Source: Aristolochia californica (lineage: Eukaryota > Streptophyta > Magnoliopsida > Piperales > Aristolochiaceae). From it: a stretch of DNA of 64,000 nt. Positions 24,154 to 35,459 of this stretch are shown here, one piece after another. Numbering within the stretch: the first letter of the stretch is position 1; every line of letters begins with the position of its first letter. Position numbers and translations under genes: made by a program. The stretch is from NCBI GenBank assembly GCA_029961685.1, contig JARWKL010000008.1, positions 40,936,821-41,000,820 on the forward strand, read 5' to 3'. Below the pieces are notes generated by a model that worked only from the letters and a program-made list of their open reading frames with translations, had not been told where the DNA came from and did no database searches.

Positions 24154-25200
24154 GGATGGATGACACCCTTGAAATCATTTAATTCTTGTTGCTTCGTCCA
24201 AATGGGTTGGTTGGAAGCTAATATTAAAACTCAAAACAAAGTGGAACCACTATGATATACAGAATAAACGATGGATAGACATTCGGGTATAGTCTGGCTG
24301 AAAATAATCTATGCCTTGTGCCATGAAAGATCTCCAGCTTCTCTCTTTCTACTTGCTTTCTGTTGTTCTGTTCATCTTTTTATCTGATTGTGTGCTTCAA
24401 TAAGCAGCTTTTTTTCCCTTCTTTATTGCCCTTGCCTGTGCAAGCAACTGGGCAGGAGTACCCTCTCCAATGGGTGGGGAAAGGGCTCTGTGCCCTCCAT
24501 CTCCACAATGCCCTCATGAAGGCAGGTGGGCATGGGAAGGCTTCCTTCTCCTCTCGTTGGTCTATTAGGGGACGTTGCCCACTACCCAAGTTTTTTCACA
24601 ATCAACGGCCAACTCAGCAACTACATGGCCACACCAGTCAATCCGATAAAATTACAAACATACCACGCCGCCTACTGCAGGCAAGGAACCAGAAAGAACC
24701 CACCAGTGTCGTCGTCCGACCGGAGATCGTACGATTCAGATCGGAGAATCTCCGTAGTTGTACGGGCACAAATATTCCCGTCTGACATGTCTGGTGGGCT
24801 GTCGGTACGTCAATTATTAGCTGACGACAGGTGAACTTGTCGGAGAGGACAAATGGAGGGAATCGATAAAAGCGCGGGGTCTTATCCCGGTGGTAGGCGC
24901 ACATGCAGATCGTCAACGTGGCGGCTGTTCGGCGGATAAGCGAAGCAGCAGCTCTGCCGCCGCAGACATCCTTGACACGGTTTTTGCCCTTTTTTTTTTT
25001 TTGTCGGGTGTGAAACGTACGGACAAACGCCAGCTAGGTAGCGCTGCCCAGCGCACCGTGATGGGTCCCACCTCTCGTGCCCTCATGTGCACTAAGCGCA
25101 CCTGGCTTCGCCAGGCTGGCGGCTTTGACTCCTGTGTCTCGCCCAGCTCCCCTGTTTTATTAATTATTTTATTAAGTTAATGAAATTTTTAGTGAGATAT

Positions 25201-25344
25201 GATCCAATACGAAAAATCATTTGGTGCAAAATATACGAAACGACTATCTTAGTTGTTGATCGGACGATTGAGATAGTTGTTTGATTGGACGACTATGATA
25301 GTCGCTTCACATGTTTCGCTACAAATAATTTTTCGTATTGGATC
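25201..25344. repeat. Foldback (inverted-repeat) element with 48-base arms
   Basis: The left arm 25201-25248 (GATCCAATACGAAAAAT...GACTATC) pairs with the right arm 25297-25344 (GATAGTC...ATTTTTCGTATTGGATC), with some mismatches. The 48-base loop also holds two related GTTTGAT/GTTGAT-GGACGA units, so further pairing is possible. Size and structure fit a small MITE or foldback element. No coding content and no obvious target duplication. Confidence 0.7.
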
Positions 25345-25510
25345 AACCTTCCCCAAATACAATACTTAAAATTTTGTCCATTTTCAAAGTCCAAAAGCAA
25401 GGTGTTTGCCACCAAAGTTTTAGTATTAAACAGAGTGTTAAGGTCAAACAAGTGGTTAAAATTAAATAAAAAATAATAATTTTCGGTGATGTAGCACGAC
25501 TTTTTTGTTT

Positions 25511-25622
25511 CACAATGTGGATAAACTAATGTCGGAGTTGAATTTCCCAGTCTGTAGACTCAGGGTTCACATTGTGGATACACTAATGTTGAATTGAATT
25601 TCCCAGTCTTCAGACTTGGCTT
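25511..25622. repeat. 57-bp direct tandem duplication
   Basis: CACAATGTGGATAAACTAATG at 25511 recurs as CACATTGTGGATACACTAATG at 25568. Both copies continue to GAATTTCCCAGTCT and AGACT. The copies are moderately diverged. Confidence 0.75.
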
Positions 25623-27997
25623 CATCGTAGAAAAATCTTAATTTATTTAAATAATTCTAAATTTTTTGTCTTTAAAGTCTATAAATATACTAATTAAGTT
25701 TAAGATTTTTGCACCTAACACATTGGCTTCTTTGTTAAGGGATCAATTCAAGTTGCAAGTAACATGGTCTAGAGGTCTTGTTTCTAAGTCATTGGATACT
25801 CTTGATGTGGTCCACTCATGTTGTTACCTAGTCTTTGCCTTATGCTTATAACTATCATTTAGGTGCACATGCTTTATGTAATAAATAAGTACACTAAACA
25901 TGCTTGATAACTTAAAGTCTTTGGAATATTTTTCATACAATAGAAAGAGAACAAGTCAACATGATGATTGAAATTATTCATATTGAATGGTTCATGTAGA
26001 AATTAGAGATGTTCTAATTTTATAAATAGAAATAAGGGGTATTTTTCTTTTTTTTTTCTTTTTTTTTTTAGATGAGAACGGGATTCCATAAATTCGATCT
26101 ACCTCCTAAAGTGCAAGATTCACGTTATAAATTGTCGGTCTAGGACTTGGTCTTCAAGACTAGGTCTAGACGCTTCTTTTACTGAAGACTTCAACTTTGG
26201 TTTTTTTTTATCGAGCATTTGTTTCCTCAAATTCTCGAAAGACCAATAAACAAAGGACTCATTTATAGGTTCATTTATGTCGTTTCTCCTTAATTTATAC
26301 GAGCAACATGAATAACTTATATATACATACATACACACACACATATATATAATATTTATCTATTTAATTTCTAAAATTAGAGTTAACTAATTATTCTTAA
26401 CGGTAAATAAATGTCGGTAATTTTGATAATATTATAGGGGTATATATGTAATAAAAACTTCAACAACTATTAGAAGATTTCTATAACCTACACCAAGATA
26501 AGGACAAGCACATAATGAAGATGTGATTAATAATATTTTATTCTTTATACTAAACATTTTAAAACCCATGGTCCAAGTAATGGATTAGGTCACACTTAAT
26601 TTATTATTAATAATCATTAACCTCAACAGTGAAACCCAAGAGACCTTTTAACCTTTTGTCACCTATATTAGTAACAAACTTATTTCGTAAACGATTAATT
26701 ATATTTTAATGGTAAAAATATGCAGATAATTTTGCTGATATTTTAAGGGTATACATACGATTAGACTCGATGTTTATTATGATTTAGGCTTGTAATTAAC
26801 CAAAACTGTAGATGATTAACTTAACTGAAAATGATTTTTATAACTTACCCTAATATAAGAACAAGGTTAAAATGAAATGTTATCTCACTTAACTTACCCT
26901 TAAACATCATTAACTTATCCAAGTAATCAAGTGGTATGGAAGAAGTAAAGCTAGTCAACAAAAGTGAGTATGAAAACTACCCTCACCTAGAAGTGATGGG
27001 ACCTAAGGGACCCCATTTAACCTTTTGTCCATTAATATTTCAATATTTGTCATGTCATAGCTCACAAATGTGGTGGCAAGCACTCTTTCATTCTAGGGTT
27101 TGGGTGAGTAAGATTTTTTTCTTCCTAAATGTTGAATGAACAAATCTAAAGTCTACATCAAGATCTTTCAATTGAAGTAGTCCTACTCAATATGGTAAGG
27201 CAAGAAAGAAACTTAGGAGAAAATTACTCAAATAAAAAAAATATGATGTTAAATATAATTGATGGATTTAATTGCTCTATATTTTTAAAAAATTTAATAA
27301 ATTTATAATTATATTGTCGATCGTATTGGTAGTTTATCTGGTTCTAATTCGACCCAGTTCAATTTAAACCAATGTAATTAGTTGATTCAGGGTTAAAATT
27401 AAGCCAATTTAAACTAATTATGAGATAAATTAGGTATAAGATCGATTTGAAAAACGAAATTGAAATTCTTTTCTCGTTTTGAAGGCTATTTGTGAGTGTG
27501 TATCCTCATGAAAGCGAAAAGATGTTGTTTTTATGTGAACAAAAGAGTGGATGTCAACATAGATAAAGACATATTTTTATGAGGTTTCATATGAAATTGA
27601 GTATAGAGATAGTTACATGCTACAATTATGCACAGGTGGACATATGAGTGTTTGTATCATTATAAGAAAACAACATGATGACAAGATCATTTTTACTACA
27701 ATTTTTTTTATTAAAAAAATTCAACTTATTTTCTTGAGTCCCACATTGTTTAAATGGATTTACATTAAGTGACTAATAATACTTATAATGTATTTTGCTT
27801 CATTTTTATATACAATAGTCTTGTTTAGATATCATATTTTCAATCAAATATCATAAATTTAGTATCAGGGGCACAAGTGCACCCACAAAAATGTGACATG
27901 GGGTACATTCCAAATTTTATAAGTGCTTATATAATGTTTAAAAATTATATTTATATTTATTTTTTTTACAATATTTACGACATGACGAACCTATTTA

Positions 27998-28210
27998 GGT
28001 CCAAGTGTCTCATACACGTTTCACGTATCAAATGAATCGTCTTCTCGAAGTTATATAACTTGATAAACGTATCTCATTGAATCGATAGTATATCAGGCTT
28101 TGAGGTTCAAGTGTCTCATACACGTTTCATGTATCAAATGAATCGTCTTCTCGAAGTTATATAACTTGATAAACGTATCTCATTGAATCGATAGTATATC
28201 AGGCTTTGAG
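27998..28210. repeat. 106-bp tandem duplication, nearly identical copies
   Basis: The unit GGT(C/T)CAAGTGTCTCATACACG ... TATATCAGGCTTTGAG occurs at 27998 and again at 28104. I see only a couple of differences, such as TTTCACGTATC versus TTTCATGTATC, so the duplication is recent. No function is apparent. Confidence 0.85.
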
Positions 28211-29930
28211 GCTCCAAATATATGATACCGACACGTCCGCCCTTGATAAGTACATAAATGTGTTATGGTACACATGGAAATGGTATTTTATGATTATATT
28301 AAATCCTAAAATTAATAAAAATCAGTAAATTTTATTTTTTTTAGCCATCCCTTTTTTCTTTTTCTTTATTGTTTGTAGTATAGTACATAAAATAGGGTAT
28401 GCGTACTTTTATACGGCGTATGTTAGACGCAGCTGCGCGACGTCACACAGTCCCACCTGGTCCAAGATACGTCTGTACTTCTAACGTGTTACGGACGCGG
28501 GCCCCGCTTTGACGCGACGTGGCGCTGGCATCAGTCGTTTGTCCACGTGGCGGGTTCACTTCCAGAATACTGTTATTTTATTTGTGGGTGGCTTGAGTGG
28601 CTCGACTCCCCGAGTTGATGCTGAGCCAGAGCCGCTGTTTTTGTTCCTTTGTAATTAAAGACATGTTGGGCTGGGGAACCTTCTCGAAACTCAATGTCTT
28701 TATTTAATGATTTTAAATAAATTAAAATAAATTAATCAATTTCTCCAAAATAATTTAAAATTTTAAAATAAATAATACTCGAGTGTGAATAAAAAATTAT
28801 GGAAAGGATAAAATGGTGAAAATTGAAAAATAATATTTTTATGTATTATTAATTAATAATATATTATTACAAAATTTAAAACCATTGGTTTAATTAATTA
28901 TAGCAATAGGATAATTAAACCAAAATAATTTATCAAATATCTATTTTAAAAATATTTTAATTATGACTATTAAATCACTAATTTAATATAGTAATTATAA
29001 AATAAATATATTAAATAAATAAAAAATAATTATTTTATAAAAAAATAAAAATTATTATACTTATTACGACGGTTTAATTTTTCCTTAACTTAGGAAAAAT
29101 TAAACCATCGTCTTCCTCACGGCGCACGTCTTCTTCCTCAGCGGCAGGAGACTACGACGACGGAGGCAGCGTTCCAACGGTACACCGAGAGGGAGGCTGA
29201 GAGAGAAGAGAAGTTGGGAGACAGAGAGGCTCGGCCTCTTGTGCTCAGCAACGAGGGAGAGAAGAGGAGGTCGATCGGGGGGAGGAGGGGTGGTTGAGAG
29301 AGAAAAGTGGCCGAGAGGCTTTACGATAGAGGATTGGCTTCCTGTGCTATGCGACGGAGGTCAAGAGGAGAGGGAGGCCGAGATGGAGGAAGGCCGATGG
29401 AGGGGGAGGGGGGAGGGTGGGAAGGAGAAACCTGCAGGGCCCACGTACTTCAATTGTTTGATTCACAAAACAGGTCAGAATCCAAATTATCCGTTTTTTG
29501 TCTGAGCGAATGAATTGACATTATTCACTTGAAGTGTAATTCATTGTACACCCTTAATACGGGAGTAATTCATCTCACTTCATGTTGGACTAACCCCTCC
29601 TTTGAAAATAATTTTTAAAATTTCTTAATTTGGTTAGCATTTTTAATTCTATAAATAGAATTTAAATTATAAAAATAATTTGCAGCTCGTGCCGTCTCAT
29701 TTCAAGCCTAAATAGAGCCAAATAAATATTTTTTTTAACTTATTCGATTAAAAATAAAATTACTGTGTGGGCCCCGTGGACAATGTTAAAAAGGAAAAAG
29801 GAAAACAAATCGGACACGAGGACCATGGGGTGTCCCACGTGCGATCCTGTGGGCCCAAGTGTGGTGTTAATCCTCATCGCTCTGTCATTTCCTTTTTCCC
29901 CTCCATGGAACCGATTCCGGAGCAGCCGAC

Positions 29931-29938
29931 TATAAATA
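29931..29938 (+). promoter_or_regulatory. Likely TATA box of CBSX5
   Basis: TATAAATA lies in a GC-rich setting (GCCGACTATAAATAAACCCC), about 280 bases upstream of the CBSX5 start codon. A CACGTG-containing element (CCCACGTGCG, about 29835) lies roughly 95 bases upstream. A start of transcription near 29965 is inferred from spacing only. Confidence 0.6.
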
Positions 29939-30212
29939 AACCCCCGGGAAGCCTTTTTTTGTTATCGTACGAGCTTGATTCTCTCTCTGCCGTTCCGCTT
30001 TTCCTCCGGTCGAAATTTGAAAGCCGCTCTACGCCCTTTTTCCCTTCTCAGCTGCGATTCTCCAAGGTTTATTTATTTATTTTGAGATTGTTTGTCAGGT
30101 GATAGCTTCATTTTTTTGCAATTTTTCTGGGTTTCAGTTTGATTCTGGAATCTGAGTTTTGTGTTTTTTTTTTAACTCGGGGGCGGATTTTCCAGGGTGG
30201 TGATCTCCTTGC

Positions 30213-32055
30213 ATGGCAGTGAGTGTGCTCTTTCATGACATCTCCGATCTTTGTCTGGGAAAGCCGGCGATCCGATCGCTGCCTAGCTCTGCCACCGTCG
30301 GCGACGCGCTTTCCGCGCTGAAGAAGACCGGCGAGCAGTACCTTAGCGTATGGAGCTGCGACCACGCGAAGAAAACTGAGGGGGGATCCGGAGACTGCCG
30401 CTGCGTCGGCAAAGTTTGCATGGTCGATGTTGTTGTTTACCTCTGCAGAGAGGAGAACTTGTCCGACCTTGCCGCCGCTCTCCAGGCGCCCCTCTCAATC
30501 CTCCTCCCGGAAGTCCCCGGCCTTGTCCGGCATGTTGAGCCCAACTGCAGGTAGCTTTCTGGCCTTTCCGCTTCCTATTATCTTGATGGCGTCGATATTT
30601 CGTATCTTCTTTCTGCATTTCAAGTTTTTTTTTTTTTCTGGATTTTTCTTAGGCCTTTTTTTTTCTGGTGAAAATGCGATGTTCTGGTTTATTTGACAGA
30701 TTCAAAATTTAAGATTTTATTGCATTCAGTGTTTGTTTTGCCGGCTGAATAGACAAATGAAAAATTCCTTTTCGATTACGCTCCATTTTCTGTTCAAACA
30801 ATCAATGCTCTTTTGTGTATGTGTGTGTGTGTGTTGTTCTTCTCTCGAATATTCGATTCCTGTGCTCTTTATCTTATGGAATTCAGTCGTGAATGCGTTA
30901 CTGTTCTTCCTTTCTACAGCTAATGTCAGACAAACCCGTTTCTCTGCAGTTATGAATATTCATTCTCCTCCTCTCCTAATTCTCTCTGTAAATTCCCCTC
31001 TCACCTTTTTCTGCTCTGTGTGATGTTAAAATTTCTGCTTTTTTTATTTGATATTTTTGATCGAAATGTTCTCACATTTAATGGTAGTAGAAGTCAAAAC
31101 CGTTTAATTGATTAGTTAAAACTTATCACCATTTTCGCCAGTAAAACATTCCGTTTCCAGTTTGTTGACGGAAGGAGAATTTTCTTTTCATGTTCTTGTG
31201 GTTGATTTTTAATGAGTGAAATTGGGTTTTCTGTGCTGCAGTTTACTTGAAGCTCTGGACTTGATCCTCGACGGTGCCCAAAACCTAGTGGTTCCGATAC
31301 AAACCCGCCGGAAAAAGCCGCACAAAAGTCACCTCTCCCATGCTAACGGCCGGGAATTCTGCTGGATCACGCAGGAAGACATAGTCCGTTTTCTCCTCAA
31401 TGGCATCGGCCTCTTCTCCCCCATCCCCGCCCTCTCCGTTGACTCCCTCGGCATCATTCGGTCCGATATCCTCGCCGTCGGTTACCACGACGCCGCCGTC
31501 TCCGCCTTGGACTCCATCGCCCTCGCGCACGCCGAACAGACCTCCGTCGCGGTGGTCGCCCCGGACGGGGCCCTCATCGGGGAGATATCCCCCGCGACGG
31601 TCGCCGCCTGCGGCGAGGCGGTGGCGCCCGCCATACTAGCGCTACCAGCCGGGGACTTGATGTCGTATATCGATTGCGGGGGCCCGCCGACCCACCTCAT
31701 ACGGGCGGTGAAGGCGTGGCTTCGGGACCAGAACCTGGACGCGATGATGGAGCTGCTGGGGGAGCTCTCCAACTGTTCGTCGTCGTCGTCGGACGACGAT
31801 TCTCCGGTGCCCGACGGAGCGCGGTCGCCGACGGGGCCGCTAAGGACGTCGCTGTCGATGCGGTCGAGGATGGTGAGGAGGTCGGAGGCGATCGTTTGCC
31901 AGAAAGGGAGCTCCCTGGTGGCGGTGATGATCCAGGCGCTGGCACACCGTGTGAACTACATGTGGGTCATCGACGACGACTGCAGCTTGGCCGGAATCGT
32001 TACATTCTCCGACGTTTTGAGGGTTTTCCGGGAACATTTTCAGGCGTACGAGTAG
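30213..32055 (+). CDS. CBSX5: CBS domain-containing protein CBSX5-like
   Basis: Two exons: 30213-30550 and 31242-32055 (stop TAG), giving 383 residues. ATG 30213 starts MAVSVLFHDISDLCLGKP, which corresponds to the Arabidopsis CBSX5 N-terminus as I recall it. The family has paired CBS motifs, which usually bind adenosine nucleotides; the molecular role of CBSX5 itself is not established. Seen: a first CBS unit (SLPSSATVGDALSALKKTGE ... YLSVWSCDH), a second (SLLEALDLILDGAQNLVVPI, FCWITQEDIVRFLL), a third (YHDAAVSALDSIALAHAEQT, VAVVAPDGALIGEISP) and a fourth (AIVCQKGSSLVAVMIQALAH, NYMWVIDDDCSLAGIVTFSD). A Ser/Asp-rich linker (NCSSSSSDDDSPVP) precedes the last unit. Exon 2 is strikingly GC-rich compared with its surroundings, mostly at third codon positions. 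Confidence 0.92.
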
Positions 32056-33500
32056 ACAAGGAGAAACGGACGAAAACTGGTTGCTCTGTGAATATCTGAA
32101 AAATTCTTCTCTTTATCCAAATCTGTGTTTGTTATCTCTGGAAAAAGGAAATCAGATGAGAAAATCAGAAATCGTCAATATGTGTTTCTTGAAGAACTAC
32201 TTTTTGTCTGAGATGTATCCATTAAACGGGAAATTTGGGTTTTCTCTAGAGCATTTCTGTTGTACCGAGTGGGAGATTTTGAAACAACTTCAGTAAACTA
32301 TGGAAGAGAATTTGGGTCTTCTTCATAGCATCCATATCAGCCATACCTGATACTTTCGACGTCTTTAATGTCTCCTTCGTCAATACTTTCTTACGAAAGG
32401 TAGTTGCAGGTGTATACTTGCCCATACATCAACTGCTCTGAATAAGAGGAAAGCATTTCATTGTAAATCCTCCACCCGTAATCAAAAGTCTAAATTTTTC
32501 TAAGAAAAAAAGTAATGAAGAAAGAAATCTCAAATACAACTGAGAGGTTTCTTTTTAGCTTTTCCACTCCCGGCATAGTTTCTCTTGAATTTAAATTGGG
32601 TGTCCAAGTTATTATTCTTTCTGCTATCTTCACTGCGCTTTCTGCTTCGAAGCACTAGCCTCCCTCTTCTGTAAGACTATTTCAGTTGGTTTGAGGCCTC
32701 CTCTTACTGATTCAGAGTTCAGACCAGTGCTTATCTGAGAAACGTAGTGGGTTTTCAGGCTTTCCAGAATTTGAGACTTCGTTACTATGTCCAAGGTGTC
32801 TCTGTCTGGAAAGCCTAAGCTTCCAAAGCCTGCCCAGCCATCCACATGCACACACAGAGCCATTTTCCAAGAGGGAAAAGGTGTTTTTCTAGGCGAAGCT
32901 ATTTTAGGATTCTGGTACGGATCAGTGTATCCTAACCAGGTACGGAACGTTGGACGTCGTCGTGGGCCCACATTGGGAAACTTTCTAGGTGGAAGCTTTC
33001 TTTAGGATTCTGGGATTTCTTATTTTGTGGCGGTCTGAGACTCTCTGCTTCGAAATATTTCGGAGAGCCGGCAGAAGGCGGGAAGGCAAGCGTGTTCATC
33101 TGTAGCTCGGAAGAGACGCTGTAAGGTTCTTTAAACAGTGCAGTTTTTTTGTTTCTGAGTCGGGTTTTACGCGTATCTGTGGTTGAATATGTGTACTTGA
33201 ACGTGTATTGAGTCGCCAACAAAGTGTTTGAGTAAATTCCTCACTGGATTGGGTTTTAGTGAGAGACCCTGCATGTGATAGGCGAAACGATTTATACCCT
33301 TTTCCTTTATTCCTTTTTCGTGCGTGTGATTCCTTCTGTAGTTCAGGGTCTTGCTTGCTGCTGTTTCTCGGCAAACACAAGACGAAATAGTACATGAGAA
33401 TGAAGTTACCTCTCTTTAGGAGGGAGCAGAGGGGAGTTTTTTTTTTTTTTTATCCTGGTTTGACATAGGGAGATAATCTTGCAGTGATTGTGTGAAGGCA
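32056..33500. other. Spacer between CBSX5 and GTF3C6-like genes
   Basis: The CBSX5 3' untranslated region runs to about 32500. A 77-codon minus-strand frame at 32630-32863 has protein-like composition but no recognised family (see findings). The rest is probably the promoter and leader of the downstream gene, with a T run at about 33437-33450 just before its start codon. Confidence 0.5.
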
Positions 33501-35059
33501 ATGGATCCGGGTAGTAGGCGAAATGTTGATACTGAAGAAGATAAAGAAGAAGAAGAGTTCATCTTGCTTGATCTTGACAACGTGTGCAGCCAGATTGACA
33601 TCCCAGCAAATTGTCCTTATGTTCTCTCTGTGAGTATGTAATGTGTTTTGCCCACTGATTGTTATAGCCTAACTTTTACACTACTTACTCTCAGCTTGTT
33701 GCATCCTTATTAAACTTTTTTGTTGGAACATTCAGCTCAACTCGCTTGTGTAACTGCATTTTTTTTTTATCAAAACATGCTCTTCTATATGATGGTTATG
33801 TCTTTGGTAGAGAGAAAAACCACAAGAAAGAGATGAAGACAATGGCAGGATTGTCTGAATTAGGTTGTGATTTCATATGTTCTAATCATGTGCTGTCCTT
33901 AGAAATATGAATGACATGTAAAATTTGCTTGTGGATGACCACGAGCAAGTTAATCTACACGAGCAAGTTAATCAACACGAATAGTGAGTCTGAGATATCT
34001 ATGTATATCTAATAACTGTTAACTTCTATACTAGTTATTGAGTGTTGTGAAATGGTGAGGTAATACAAAATGCAGTTTGAATTTTAAAGAACTTCTTTGT
34101 TCGACTCGAACCACTGGATTCTACTTGACGGAAGAACTTGTTTGGTGATTTCTTACATACAATTTATGTTACTTACATAATATGCACTTTGTGTTTCATG
34201 TATGTAGGATTTGAACACAAGTAATCCAATCTTGGTCATTGGAGACAAATTGAAACTGGTGAGTAAATAATATCTTTATTTTTTAGGGGATGTTGTTGTT
34301 ATATATATCGTCTGTGGTTGCAGTCTCCATAATCTCATTCTTCCCTTGTTGGGAAGAAAGATCCCCTGAACCTGCCATCATGATCTTACTGTTCCACGGG
34401 AGTTGCCAACTTGGAATTGATACAGAGAAACAGTGCCTAATCTTCTTTTTCTCTATCCTATTTTACAGATTGGCGAGTATCAAGAAACTATTGGGACATG
34501 CTACGCATTCTCTGAACAGGGTGGGTTTAATATACTATAAATCTGTCTACAGAACAGTTATGATATGAATTCTTTAAGAAAATCTTTTAGCTCTTCTACA
34601 GTTCTTTCTTTTGATATATAAGTTACTTATTGAGACATTTAGATACAGGCATGTTAGCAAACTGAGATTGTCAAAAAGAAAAAGGAAAGAGACAACAATA
34701 TCCGCTTCTTTTTTTCTTTTTTCTTTTTTCTTTGGGTGGGGATTGGGGTGGAACCATTTCACAGCTGAAGTATTGGGTTCACTTCTTCTGCCTTCTAATT
34801 GTTCTCTTGGCTAGTCAATGGATAGGTTTGTAATTGCTTACCATAATCTTAAATCTTTTGGCTGACAGACGTTGCTCCCATCATTCATGGGGAGAATGGA
34901 CCATCTGAAGAGAACCTTTCCATGGGAAAGCATGTTGCCGATCCAAGTCAAGCATCACAAAAACAAGTTAGACCGATTGCACAACTCCACAAAATTTTGA
35001 AGTTCCGATTATTTTCTGAAGACAACAATAAATCTGAAGGAGAAAGCAAATCCAGTTGA
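33501..35059 (+). CDS. General transcription factor 3C polypeptide 6-like (TFIIIC tau55-related subunit)
   Basis: Four exons: 33501-33629, 34208-34258, 34469-34520 and 34869-35059 (stop TGA), giving 140 residues. TFIIIC binds the internal promoters of tRNA genes and recruits TFIIIB and RNA polymerase III; this small subunit contains the conserved TFIIIC triple-barrel-like segment. Seen: an acidic start (DTEEDKEEEEFILLDLD), the family core VCSQIDIPANCPYVLSDLN, PILVIGDKLKLIGEYQETIG, TCYAFSE, and a C-terminal tail with QLHKILKFRLFSED, which plant homologues share. ATG 33501 is the first ATG of the frame and fits the family length. Identification rests on remembered plant homologues. Confidence 0.85.
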
Positions 35060-35459
35060 CTGAGATATTGAAGGCAAAGAAGCTAAAGTCTGATTTGGAT
35101 ACTGAGACTCAAGTTAGGTGGTGTTCTATGCATTTGCCTTGACAATTGTAGAATGATGGTTTCTACACTCAAGGAGGAAGAGGATGAGGAGCTTACATGT
35201 TTGGAAAGAAATGGGTTTTGTGGAATTCTTATTTCAGATTACAAAGTCTCAACGTTAGTTTGTTCCTGTAATTATGTTCACAAAAGAGAAGAAGTAGTGG
35301 AGATCTGAAGAAGGAGAGAAATTGAAGAAAGTAGAAAACTTTCAATGTGTATTCCTTTATGTTGAAATTCAAAATAAATATCTACGAGTTCTGAGAAAAA
35401 TCACTTCTGACTGTTGTATTAGTCTCTTGTTCCTTTTTCTCAGAAATGGGGACTGTTAC

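Larger units (their letters stand above)
24154..30212. other. 6-kb AT-rich intergenic region with small repeats and GC-rich islands
   Basis: No convincing gene was found. The SDP6 3' untranslated region occupies the first few hundred bases. Two GC-richer islands stand out against the AT-rich background (about 24500-25140 and 28400-28680); each contains an ACGTGGCGG core. Between them are a foldback element (25201-25344), a 57-bp duplication (25511-25622) and a 106-bp tandem duplication (27998-28210). 29100-29450 is purine-rich (GAG/AGG), which creates long but low-complexity open frames. The CBSX5 promoter occupies the last few hundred bases. Confidence 0.6.

Noticed and set aside
24363..24916. 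Several overlapping open frames on both strands after SDP6
   Set aside because: They follow from higher GC content, overlap each other on both strands, and show no motif or splice context.
27998..28210. Regular repeat considered as a CRISPR-like array
   Set aside because: Only two units without spacers, in a plant nuclear context; it is a simple tandem duplication.
29239..29513. Overlapping open frames rich in Gly, Arg and Glu
   Set aside because: They come from a purine-rich, low-complexity stretch; two frames are open at once and neither has a recognisable domain.
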